Of a DNA stretch of 5,897 nucleotides, positions 1 through 4,006 are shown in pieces (position 1 is the first letter of the stretch; each line of letters begins with the position of its first letter). Under the pieces are notes generated by a model that was not told where the DNA came from, made no database searches, and saw only the letters and a program-made list of their open reading frames with translations. Made by a program: the position numbers and the translations under genes. The stretch is from a bacterium (GTDB taxonomy: Bacteria > Patescibacteriota > Microgenomatia > Levybacterales > UBA12049): positions 1 through 5,897 of the forward strand of contig JAKAMH010000059.1 of the NCBI GenBank assembly GCA_021813005.1, in the 5' to 3' direction.

Positions 1-59
1 ACCCCAGTCTGTATAAAGACAAACAGTAAGGTAAGTAATATTATAAATATTTTTTTCAT
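1..59 (-). CDS. N-terminus of an exported protein (partial, runs off the left edge)
   Basis: Reading leftwards from an ATG at 59-57 gives 19 codons, MKKIFIILLTLLFVFIQTG, before the window ends. Two lysines followed by a long Ile/Leu/Phe/Val core is the usual n- and h-region of a Sec signal peptide or a signal anchor. The start is well bounded: the in-frame codons just upstream are GAA and then TAA. There is no Shine-Dalgarno; the ATG sits one base from the TTAAGAA tandem repeat (TTCTTAA on the plus strand). It follows the repeat protein in the same direction, about 140 bases after that gene's stop. The mature protein is outside the window, so no function can be given. It could still be a chance ORF, but the signal-like composition makes a real gene likelier. 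Confidence 0.6.
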   Translation of the reverse strand, partial: MKKIFIILLTLLFVFIQTG

Positions 60-133
60 TTCTTAATTCTTAATTCTTAATTCTTAATTCTTAATTCTTA
101 ATTCTTAATTCTTAATTCTTAATTCTTAATTCT
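60..133. repeat. Heptanucleotide tandem repeat, TTCTTAA x 10 plus a partial copy
   Basis: Ten perfect copies of TTCTTAA (60-129) are followed by TTCT (130-133). On the minus strand the unit is TTAAGAA and the array ends directly upstream of the ATG at 59, so it would form the 5' leader or promoter-spacing region of that gene. It is not coding there: a seven-base unit rotates through the frames and puts a TAA in each. Perfect identity of all copies suggests recent expansion or active slippage. Confidence 0.97.
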
Positions 134-151
134 ATTTATTATGTCCTTGGG

Positions 152-192
152 TGTAGAGTGTCCTGCCGAAGTGCTAGCAGGATCACCCTACA
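152..192 (-). terminator. Stem-loop after the repeat-protein gene, no U-tract
   Basis: Eleven bases after the stop codon of the 419-aa gene (minus strand) lies a strong hairpin: arms 177-192 and 152-166, 14 base pairs with one mismatch and one bulged base, around a 10-base loop (167-176). The U-tract of a canonical intrinsic terminator is absent: the RNA continues AC, ACCCAAGG. It could be a weak or factor-assisted terminator, or a 3'-end stabilising structure. Its position between two co-directional genes fits either. Confidence 0.5.
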
Positions 193-202
193 TCCTCAGA
201 TT

Positions 203-1462
203 TTAGCTGTGAGAACTAAACCAACTCATCCATGCTGCCCAGAAGGACTGGAAGTCGGCTGTGAAATTCACATTTCCGAAATCCGGCATAGAGAATGGCT
301 GCCCAAAGCTATTTGTGTTCCCTGAATTGTGAACAGTGGTGTTGCTCAGTGCGTCACCAGTGGTAACAGTTACCGGATCAATTCCGACAATTGCCCCTGT
401 GTTGCGCTTAGCATCATTGCCACCTGTCAATGCTCTCGGGGTAAGACCGTTATAGATCGATGAACCGTTTGAGGTTCCGACTGTTAACGAGTTACCGAGA
501 TCCGCATTGATACTGCTCTCAGAATCAACACCGTTTCCTGCAATTTTTGCAAGAAGGTCGGTGGTGCATCCGCAGTCATCAACGTTTGCTGCGTTGAAGT
601 TCGGCTCATTGGTAACATTGACTTTTGATGTCGCATTACCAGTGTCTACAGAGCTGTTTCCGCCAGTATTTCTATTGGCTTTGTTATTGCCTGTTTCAGC
701 GTTTGACTCAACTGTATTGTTGATATTTGAGCTGTTTGACTGAGTCAACATGACTGAGTTATGAGCATTAAGATCAACTGAGTTATCTGTTGAATCACCG
801 TTGCCGGCAATTACAACTCCGAGTCCACCGCCTGCATTTCCACCCGCCGGGTTACCGACTTGTGCAGCATTGTTGTTTGCCTGAGTTGAAACGGTGACAA
901 CTGATTTGGCATCGCCTGTGGTGACAGAGGATGATCCGCCAGTATTTCTATTGGCTTCGTTATCGCCTGTCGTAGCATTCGATGTAACTCCATTGTAGAC
1001 TGATGAGCTATTCTGTTGGTTAACAGACAGAGAATTTGTTGTTCCCTTCTCAGAGTTCAGATCTACACTGTTTGTTGAATCAACACCGTTTCCAGAAATT
1101 TTGACGTTGGTGCTGCCACCATTGCAGTTGCAGTTTGCCACGTCCGCAGTGTTTGAATTCGCTGCGTTTGTGACGTTAACTTTCGATGTTGCGTTTCCAG
1201 TGTCAACAGAACTGTTTCCGCCAGTATTTCTATTGGCTTCGTTTCCGCCTGTATCAGCTGTTGAGTTAACAACATTGTTAATGGTAGATGAGTTTGTCTG
1301 CGTTACTGATGTCGTGTTTGTATTAGAAACATTAACAGAGTTTGAAGACGAGTCACCATTTCCAGTAACCGTGATTGTTGTAGCAAAAGCTGCTGGAGCT
1401 AAAGCATTCAGTAAGACTGCGCCGGTTGCGATAGCTGTTGCGATTTTTGAATTTATTGTCAT
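203..1462 (-). CDS. Secreted Asn/Thr/Ser/Gly-rich protein of four ~90-aa repeats (ABAB)
   Basis: 419 aa. A signal peptide is clear: short n-region with Lys6, hydrophobic stretch to about residue 22, then PAAFA with likely cleavage after Ala27. Four repeats follow, each beginning GNG(D/V)S, at residues 34, 124, 220 and 309. Each carries an SSxIxNxVxS-like strand, then TG(G/D/N)N(E/K/D)AxRNTG, then (D/T)TG(N/D)A.S. Repeats 1 and 3 match each other best and both end in a CxC pair (Cys111/113, Cys297/299); 2 and 4 match each other (GNGVDS, YNG, VTTGDA), so an AB pair was duplicated. Regular alternation of small polar and Val/Ile residues suggests a beta-solenoid or curlin-like stack (inference). 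The tail (about 387-419) is non-repetitive and aromatic (three Trp). The start was moved from a GTG at 1474 to this ATG because the GTG lies inside a nine-base Shine-Dalgarno (1471-1479). I recognise no characterised homologue; a surface-layer, fibre or adhesin role is only a guess. Confidence 0.88.
   Translation of the reverse strand: MTINSKIATAIATGAVLLNALAPAAFATTITVTGNGDSSSNSVNVSNTNTTSVTQTNSSTINNVVNSTADTGGNEANRNTGGNSSVDTGNATSKVNVTNAANSNTADVANCNCNGGSTNVKISGNGVDSTNSVDLNSEKGTTNSLSVNQQNSSSVYNGVTSNATTGDNEANRNTGGSSSVTTGDAKSVVTVSTQANNNAAQVGNPAGGNAGGGLGVVIAGNGDSTDNSVDLNAHNSVMLTQSNSSNINNTVESNAETGNNKANRNTGGNSSVDTGNATSKVNVTNEPNFNAANVDDCGCTTDLLAKIAGNGVDSESSINADLGNSLTVGTSNGSSIYNGLTPRALTGGNDAKRNTGAIVGIDPVTVTTGDALSNTTVHNSGNTNSFGQPFSMPDFGNVNFTADFQSFWAAWMSWFSSHS
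393..1239 (-). repeat. Internal DNA repeats of the secreted protein gene
   Basis: A 22-base stretch coding for the (E/K)ANRNTGG core is identical at 660-681, 936-957 and 1218-1239; a diverged fourth copy lies near 393-420 (DAKRNTGA). Intervals are about 267, 276 and 282 bases, matching 89 to 94 residues. Around copies 1 and 3 of the protein (1211-1238 and 653-680) the identity extends to about 27 bases, while flanking codons have drifted at synonymous positions. That pattern indicates old duplication with either constraint or gene conversion on the core. Confidence 0.85.
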
Positions 1463-1470
1463 TATGTTAT

Positions 1471-1479
1471 TCACCTCCT
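1471..1479 (-). promoter_or_regulatory. Full-length Shine-Dalgarno of the repeat-protein gene
   Basis: The minus strand reads AGGAGGTGA, a nine-base complement of the 16S rRNA 3' end, followed by eight bases and the ATG at 1462. The GTG inside it is the first in-frame start-like codon but would have the ribosome binding site overlap the start, so it is not the true start. None of the neighbouring genes has a comparable site, which suggests this protein is made at a high rate. Confidence 0.9.
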
Positions 1480-1493
1480 CTCCTGAATAGAGT

Positions 1494-1515
1494 CTTGTAG
1501 CCCAAAACCTACAAG
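1494..1515 (-). promoter_or_regulatory. Perfect hairpin just upstream of the ribosome binding site
   Basis: CTTGTAG (RNA 5' arm, 1515-1509) and CTACAAG (1500-1494) pair over seven bases around an eight-base loop rich in G and U. It sits about 15 bases before the Shine-Dalgarno. An ACAAG at 1536-1540 upstream could compete for the CTTGT arm. The hairpin could protect the 5' end or tune initiation; no known riboswitch class is recognised here. Confidence 0.5.
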
Positions 1516-1561
1516 CACTTCGTTTACCTACCGTTTCTTGTCTAGAGCCTGATGCCTAGAT

Positions 1562-1616
1562 AAAAAAACGGAGGCATCCCGGGCTAATTCATCTCTTTAG
1601 CCGGAAATGTCTCCGT
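1562..1616 (-). terminator. Distal intrinsic terminator (T2) in the leader of the repeat-protein gene
   Basis: On the minus-strand RNA, ACGGAG (1616-1611) pairs with CTCCGT (1573-1568). CAT/ATG and a seven- to eight-pair upper stem (CCGGCTAA with TTAGCC plus GG) continue it, with one mismatch, a small internal loop and a single-base bulge; the loop is nine bases (1588-1596). Seven U follow (1568-1562). This is a strong terminator about 100 bases before the ATG of the gene it would silence, so either the gene is attenuated, or it has its own unseen promoter, or an upstream small RNA ends here. Confidence 0.8.
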
Positions 1617-1661
1617 TCTTGTCTTTGTCGCCAACTGTTGTTTTGTCATCGGGTATACCAT
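1584..1661 (-). CDS. Possible Thr-rich leader peptide (25 aa, or 21 aa from a second ATG)
   Basis: A short ORF runs from ATG at 1661 (or 1649) to TAG at 1586-1584. The 21-residue version begins MTKQQLATKTRTET and has five threonines, four of them read from ACA. The stop codon falls at the start of the descending arm of terminator T2, so a ribosome reaching it would cover the ascending arm and loop and block the hairpin. The gene downstream encodes a protein very rich in Thr, Asn and Ser. Against it: there is no convincing Shine-Dalgarno, only GAGAG close to the first ATG. Treat as a candidate only. Confidence 0.25.
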   Translation of the reverse strand: MVYPMTKQQLATKTRTETFPAKEMN

Positions 1662-1720
1662 ACTCTCTGCGTTGAAACCCTTCAGTAATGTCTCTTACAC
1701 TTTATCCCTTTAAAACAATC

Positions 1721-1773
1721 AAAAAAGGCATCCTCATACAGAATTACCGAGATAGTTCTGTAAAAAGATGCCT
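1721..1773 (-). terminator. Proximal intrinsic terminator (T1)
   Basis: The minus-strand RNA has AGGCATC (1773-1767) paired with GATGCCT (1732-1726), an internal loop, and then TACAGAA (1762-1756) paired with TTCTGTA (1743-1737) around a 12-base loop. Six U (1726-1721) follow directly. It could end transcripts from the YezD-like gene upstream, or produce a roughly 100-nt RNA from the promoter at 1828-1856. Confidence 0.75.
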
Positions 1774-1827
1774 CCGTGTGCGGTCGGCCCTTACGCTACT
1801 TTGTAGTGTTTCGCACTACTTTGTATC

Positions 1828-1856
1828 ACTATATATAAGTAAAAAAGCTTTGTCAA
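1828..1856 (-). promoter_or_regulatory. Near-consensus sigma-70 promoter for the leader RNA / repeat-protein gene
   Basis: Minus strand: TTGACA (1856-1851), a 17-base spacer (1850-1834), then TATAGT (1833-1828). Predicted start is near 1821. It lies three bases after the stop codon of the YezD-like gene and points at the 360-base leader, so the repeat-protein gene can be transcribed independently of the genes before it. This is the best promoter by sequence in the window. Confidence 0.85.
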
Positions 1857-1859
1857 TAC

Positions 1860-2054
1860 CTATTTTTGTGCCTGGGTATGACTTTGTTCCTGTTTGGCCG
1901 TTTTTTTGATATTGCGTTCCGTTATCTGGACGACCTCACTGTTTTGGACATAAATCTCCACACTTCCATAACCGCGAATGTTTTTCAGCGCGTCTAAGAT
2001 CTCACTGAGTAATTCCTGACTGATCTTGACTGTCGAATACTGTCCGGTTGCCAT
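1860..2054 (-). CDS. YezD/DUF2292-family small protein
   Basis: 64 aa. Residues about 12-50 carry the pattern I associate with the DUF2292 (YezD) family: a short amphipathic helix (ELLSEILDALKNIR), then YGSVEIYVQNSEVVQITE, in which a GSV strand and a VVQI strand are the hallmark. The C-terminal 14 residues are polar (Gln, Lys) and probably disordered. No signal peptide, so cytoplasmic. The family's biochemical role is unknown to me. It starts five bases after the stop of the 237-aa membrane protein and has no Shine-Dalgarno, so it is probably co-transcribed and perhaps translated by coupling. One extra residue (RGYGSV rather than the RYGSV usual in the family) is a small oddity. Confidence 0.75.
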   Translation of the reverse strand: MATGQYSTVKISQELLSEILDALKNIRGYGSVEIYVQNSEVVQITERNIKKTAKQEQSHTQAQK

Positions 2055-2059
2055 ATCGT

Positions 2060-2773
2060 TTATTGCAAGGTAAGAGGAATGATCTCTTTTTTGCCATTAA
2101 TTTCTCCCACTTGCAGTTTCAGATTTCTATCTGTTGTATTGATCGGAAAGCCAAGACGGGTATATTTGGTTGAAATTGCCTGAACATCAACCGGATCATT
2201 ATGGATGTCCGGTGCCAGTAATTCATTGGTTCCGTTTCGCATGAGCCTGACATAATCTCTGGCATTAATAGTAATCTGTTGCTTGTAGTTGTTGGTAATC
2301 TTAATATTGAGAATCAGAAACTCCCGTCCCTTTACAGACGTCGCCTGAGCCCCATTTATAATGATCTGGTCGCGAAGTTCAGCATTTTCAAGAACATAAG
2401 ACAAATTTCCAATCAGCTTGCCGCTGTTATCTCTAATCGGGAAAGAAAACTTTTTATTAAGTTTCTCTTGGGCTAAAGGTTTTTTGAGCTGAACTTGAGA
2501 AACCGTATTGGCTGATTGGACAGAAGACGTAACAGGCGAAGTTCTTGAGGCTTTGACTGATAAATAAATTGTTGTCAAGATCAGAACCACAATCACGCCG
2601 AGGAGCAGATAAATTGTCCTTCTTGGATTCCTGAAAAGAGACGGAGCGCTGAGATGTTGCCTCATGTCACTTTCTTTCATCGAAGATACTTTTCCACGGA
2701 AGACTTGGGAGATTCTCAGAAAAGGAGAGACCTTGCGTGTCACCTGCGCTGATTGGTTGGCATAATCTTCCAT
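2060..2773 (-). CDS. Membrane-anchored protein with a DUF4352-like extracytoplasmic domain
   Basis: 237 aa. Residues 1-52 are a basic cytoplasmic tail; about 53-74 form one hydrophobic membrane segment (YLLLGVIVVLILTTIYLSV); a Ser/Thr/Val linker follows to about 105. The C-terminal part (about 107-237) looks like a beta-sandwich of the DUF4352/telokin-like type: EFLILNIKITNN, a charged strand with YVRLMRNGTNELLAPD, then a late LKLQVGE strand. Such domains occur in surface lipoproteins and membrane proteins without an assigned reaction, and binding to envelope components is a guess. The ATG at 2773 has no Shine-Dalgarno but sits about 37 bases after a good promoter start; an internal Met32 is an alternative that would shorten the tail. 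It is followed after five bases by the YezD-like gene. Confidence 0.75.
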   Translation of the reverse strand: MEDYANQSAQVTRKVSPFLRISQVFRGKVSSMKESDMRQHLSAPSLFRNPRRTIYLLLGVIVVLILTTIYLSVKASRTSPVTSSVQSANTVSQVQLKKPLAQEKLNKKFSFPIRDNSGKLIGNLSYVLENAELRDQIIINGAQATSVKGREFLILNIKITNNYKQQITINARDYVRLMRNGTNELLAPDIHNDPVDVQAISTKYTRLGFPINTTDRNLKLQVGEINGKKEIIPLTLQ

Positions 2774-2816
2774 GTATTAATAGAGGCAGGGATTGGGGGC
2801 AGGGGATCTGGACTGA

Positions 2817-2845
2817 ATAGTATCATCCGCACACTCAACTGTCAA
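2817..2845 (-). promoter_or_regulatory. Sigma-70-type promoter of the DUF4352-like / YezD-like pair
   Basis: Minus strand: TTGACA (2845-2840), 17-base spacer (2839-2823), TACTAT (2822-2817). The -35 box contains the TGA stop codon (2844-2842) of the preceding gene. Predicted start near 2810 gives a leader of about 37 bases without a Shine-Dalgarno. The two genes from 2773 to 1860 are therefore likely a small operon of their own. Confidence 0.8.
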
Positions 2846-3366
2846 GAGTGAGATATGATGACATCAATCGTGACGCTACCTGACGCTTGAGGCTTGGAGA
2901 TCGTGACGGTTATCTGCCCGCCGCCGTTTAGTCCGGCTGCCAATTTATTAAGGATATTGTCATTGGACGACGTCTGCACAAAGGAGGTCGTATGCAAGCC
3001 CTGAGATGAGATAACGTTTTTATACCAATCAGTTATTGTCTGGGCACTATCATTTGAGACAAGCTTAAGCTCCGCCTCTGAGTCTTCCTGTACACTGGCG
3101 TTGGGATAGCGGTAAGGAGCAAGACCGGAGGCGGAGCGGGTGGGTTCCGGCGTACTGGTCGGAGGAACAGGAGTAGCGGTCGGAATAGACGTAACTACAG
3201 AATCATTGACTGGTCTTGGGGAAGGATTTGTTTTAATCATTTCTTTCTTATCCCGCGCTGTCTCTGTCTTCACCGGAGAGGCGGAGGAGGGTAAGATGTA
3301 CTGCTTAAGCAGGAGAACTCCCGCCAGGACAACCAAAAGAACACCGAGAATTCGAAGTGTTTGCAT
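2842..3366 (-). CDS. Membrane-anchored protein with Pro/Thr-rich stalk and small C-terminal domain
   Basis: 174 aa. Residues 4-22 are a strongly hydrophobic anchor (LRILGVLLVVLAGVLLL). Residues about 26-85 are low-complexity, rich in Pro, Thr, Ser and Lys, with a stretch of PTATPVPPTSTPEPT typical of a wall-spanning stalk. The last ~90 residues begin YRYPNASV, include a helix with TITDWYKNVISSQG and end in two beta strands (ITVTISK, VTIDVIIS); this YP...WY..l...G layout recurs in exported bacterial proteins of unknown function. A TTG at 3399 would add 11 residues, but I prefer the ATG at 3366 because an extended -10 promoter lies between the two. No catalytic motif is visible. It is probably a surface-displayed protein. 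Confidence 0.75.
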   Translation of the reverse strand: MQTLRILGVLLVVLAGVLLLKQYILPSSASPVKTETARDKKEMIKTNPSPRPVNDSVVTSIPTATPVPPTSTPEPTRSASGLAPYRYPNASVQEDSEAELKLVSNDSAQTITDWYKNVISSQGLHTTSFVQTSSNDNILNKLAAGLNGGGQITVTISKPQASGSVTIDVIISHS

Positions 3367-3379
3367 ATCTACCGGCTTG

Positions 3380-3388
3380 ATTATAGCA
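3380..3388 (-). promoter_or_regulatory. Extended -10 promoter of the stalk protein; near-leaderless mRNA
   Basis: Minus strand: TGCTATAAT (3388-3380), a perfect TGnTATAAT extended -10 element. No good -35 is seen, which extended -10 promoters tolerate. The expected start is near 3373, leaving only about seven bases before the ATG at 3366. The element falls in the 44-base gap after the 111-aa gene. Confidence 0.7.
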
Positions 3389-3410
3389 CGCCCGTGCAAT
3401 ACTGCTGTAA

Positions 3411-3746
3411 TCAGTCGTACAATTTTTGACGAGGATGGCGGATCTTGAATCTATCCGGATAGCGAAGCCCTTGCAGTATGCCACCGATGGCGATACCCTT
3501 AAGTAGTATCAGATGATTAAATCCCTCAAACGTAGTCAGTACCAGGGCCGTTAGAAGAGACAGTGTCAGCCAATGATGCAGATGATATGTTTTGCTCCGG
3601 AAATGTATTTTAAAGTTAGGCAGAAGCTCTACATTACCAATTCTTAGGTGTGGGACCTTATTTTTCTTTTTTTCAGGGTGAGACAAATAGAGGAAAAAAA
3701 TATATCCTACAAATACCGAGACGACAAAAATAACAACAGCATTCAT
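3411..3746 (-). CDS. Small three-span membrane protein with HLHHW and YPDRF motifs
   Basis: 111 aa. Hydrophobic segments lie at about 3-22, 58-73 and 78-93. Between the first and second is a Lys-rich segment and then a short beta-like stretch (LRIGNVELLPNFKI). The motif HLHHW (55-59) opens the second span, and GGILQGLRYPDRFKI (88-102) closes the third, leaving a basic tail. The three clustered histidines suggest metal or haem binding or a structural role at the membrane surface, but this is inference. I recall similar small proteins in candidate-phyla genomes without any assigned function. It is first in the minus-strand series and has its own promoter; only a weak AAGAAG precedes the start. 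Confidence 0.7.
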   Translation of the reverse strand: MNAVVIFVVSVFVGYIFFLYLSHPEKKKNKVPHLRIGNVELLPNFKIHFRSKTYHLHHWLTLSLLTALVLTTFEGFNHLILLKGIAIGGILQGLRYPDRFKIRHPRQKLYD

Positions 3747-3770
3747 TGTTTACTATATCTTCTTACCATA

Positions 3771-3800
3771 ATAGTACACAATCATCCCCAATTCTGTCAA
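3771..3800 (-). promoter_or_regulatory. Promoter of the HLHHW membrane protein
   Basis: Minus strand: TTGACA (3800-3795), an 18-base spacer (3794-3777), TACTAT (3776-3771). Expected start near 3764, about 17 bases before the ATG at 3746. The -35 and -10 hexamers are the same as those of the promoter at 2817-2845, with one more base of spacing. It lies ten bases from the edge of the palindromic element. Confidence 0.75.
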
Positions 3801-3810
3801 CGAAGGTGCC

Positions 3811-3960
3811 GCGATGTAACTGTTCACACTTCTGACACGATTTTGTCATTGCGACCCCGCTTAGCGGGGGAAGCAATCTCCCTTCCAAAAGATCGCCACG
3901 GTCGCCTCAGGCGACCTCGCGATGACGGTGTTATGTTAGAACTGTGAACTGTTACGCCGC
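3811..3960. repeat. Nested palindromic intergenic element (about 150 bp)
   Basis: Outer arms 3811-3833 and 3938-3960 are inverted repeats matching at 19 of 23 positions (core GTAAC.GTTCACA). Inside them a second pair, GTCATTGCGA (3845-3854) and TCGCGATGAC (3917-3926), matches at 9 of 10. Within that are two perfect hairpins: CCCCGC-TTA-GCGGGG (3855-3869) and GGTCGCC-TCA-GGCGACC (3900-3916). The inner 82 bp resembles the dispersed 'GTCATTGCGA...AAGCAATCTC...' palindromic repeats found between genes in many bacterial genomes. It encodes no transposase and shows no clear target duplication. It is GC-rich in an AT-rich intergenic region, which suggests a mobile non-autonomous element. A 65-codon ORF crosses it on the minus strand but is an artefact. 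Confidence 0.85.
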
Positions 3961-3970
3961 AATTTCCAGC

Positions 3971-3998
3971 TATACACAGTCTGAAAGTTATGTATAAT
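3971..3998 (+). promoter_or_regulatory. Promoter of the serine-pathway fusion gene; leaderless mRNA likely
   Basis: A perfect TATAAT (3993-3998) is preceded after 16 bases by TATACA (3971-3976), a 4/6 match to the -35 consensus. Transcription would start near 4005, practically at the ATG (4007). There is no Shine-Dalgarno, consistent with leaderless translation. Confidence 0.65.
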
Positions 3999-4006
3999 AT
4001 ACAGAA

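Larger units (their letters stand above)
1463..1821 (-). ncRNA. Long structured 5' leader, or stand-alone small RNA, ahead of the repeat-protein gene
   Basis: This is the only gene-free stretch over 300 bases (1463-1859). From a predicted start near 1821 the minus-strand RNA would hold, in order: a perfect 5' hairpin (GTAGTG/CACTAC, arms 1814-1819 and 1803-1808, five-base loop), terminator-like hairpin T1 (1721-1773), about 100 bases with weak structure and a possible leader peptide, terminator T2 (1562-1616), two small hairpins (1541-1560 and 1494-1515) and the Shine-Dalgarno. The 5' arm of T1 extended (1777-1767) is perfectly complementary over 11 bases to the 3' arm of T2 (1578-1568), so alternative folds are possible. 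I compared it by eye with common riboswitch and T-box consensus elements and found no match. It may instead be one or two small RNAs of about 100 and 255 nt. Confidence 0.5.

Noticed and set aside
60..133. Regular short repeats as a CRISPR array
   Set aside because: The units are seven bases, contiguous and without spacers; this is a simple tandem repeat.
811..1275. Two minus-strand ORFs in another frame of the repeat protein gene
   Set aside because: They are frame shadows that arise from the same DNA repeats (both contain TKPIEILA from the core read out of frame).
1472..1474. GTG as the start of the repeat protein
   Set aside because: The GTG is part of the AGGAGGTGA ribosome binding site; the ATG at 1462 has ideal spacing and gives a better signal peptide.
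507..1490. Plus-strand ORFs opposite the repeat protein
   Set aside because: They are mirror reads of the repetitive gene, which has a signal peptide, a strong ribosome binding site and coherent repeats on the other strand.
1480..1821. A known riboswitch or T-box in the leader
   Set aside because: No conserved core I can recall (T-box AGGGUGGNACCGCG, cobalamin, c-di-GMP, c-di-AMP and others) is present by eye; kept as an unclassified candidate RNA.
1688..1909. 73-codon plus-strand ORF across the leader region
   Set aside because: It overlaps two terminator or promoter structures and the end of the YezD-like gene, and has no ribosome binding site.
3397..3399. TTG as the start of the stalk protein
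   Set aside because: An extended -10 element lies downstream of it and upstream of the ATG at 3366, so the TTG would not be transcribed from that promoter.
3648..3947. 99-codon plus-strand ORF between the divergent genes
   Set aside because: It runs antisense to the HLHHW membrane gene and then through the palindromic repeat; composition is not protein-like.
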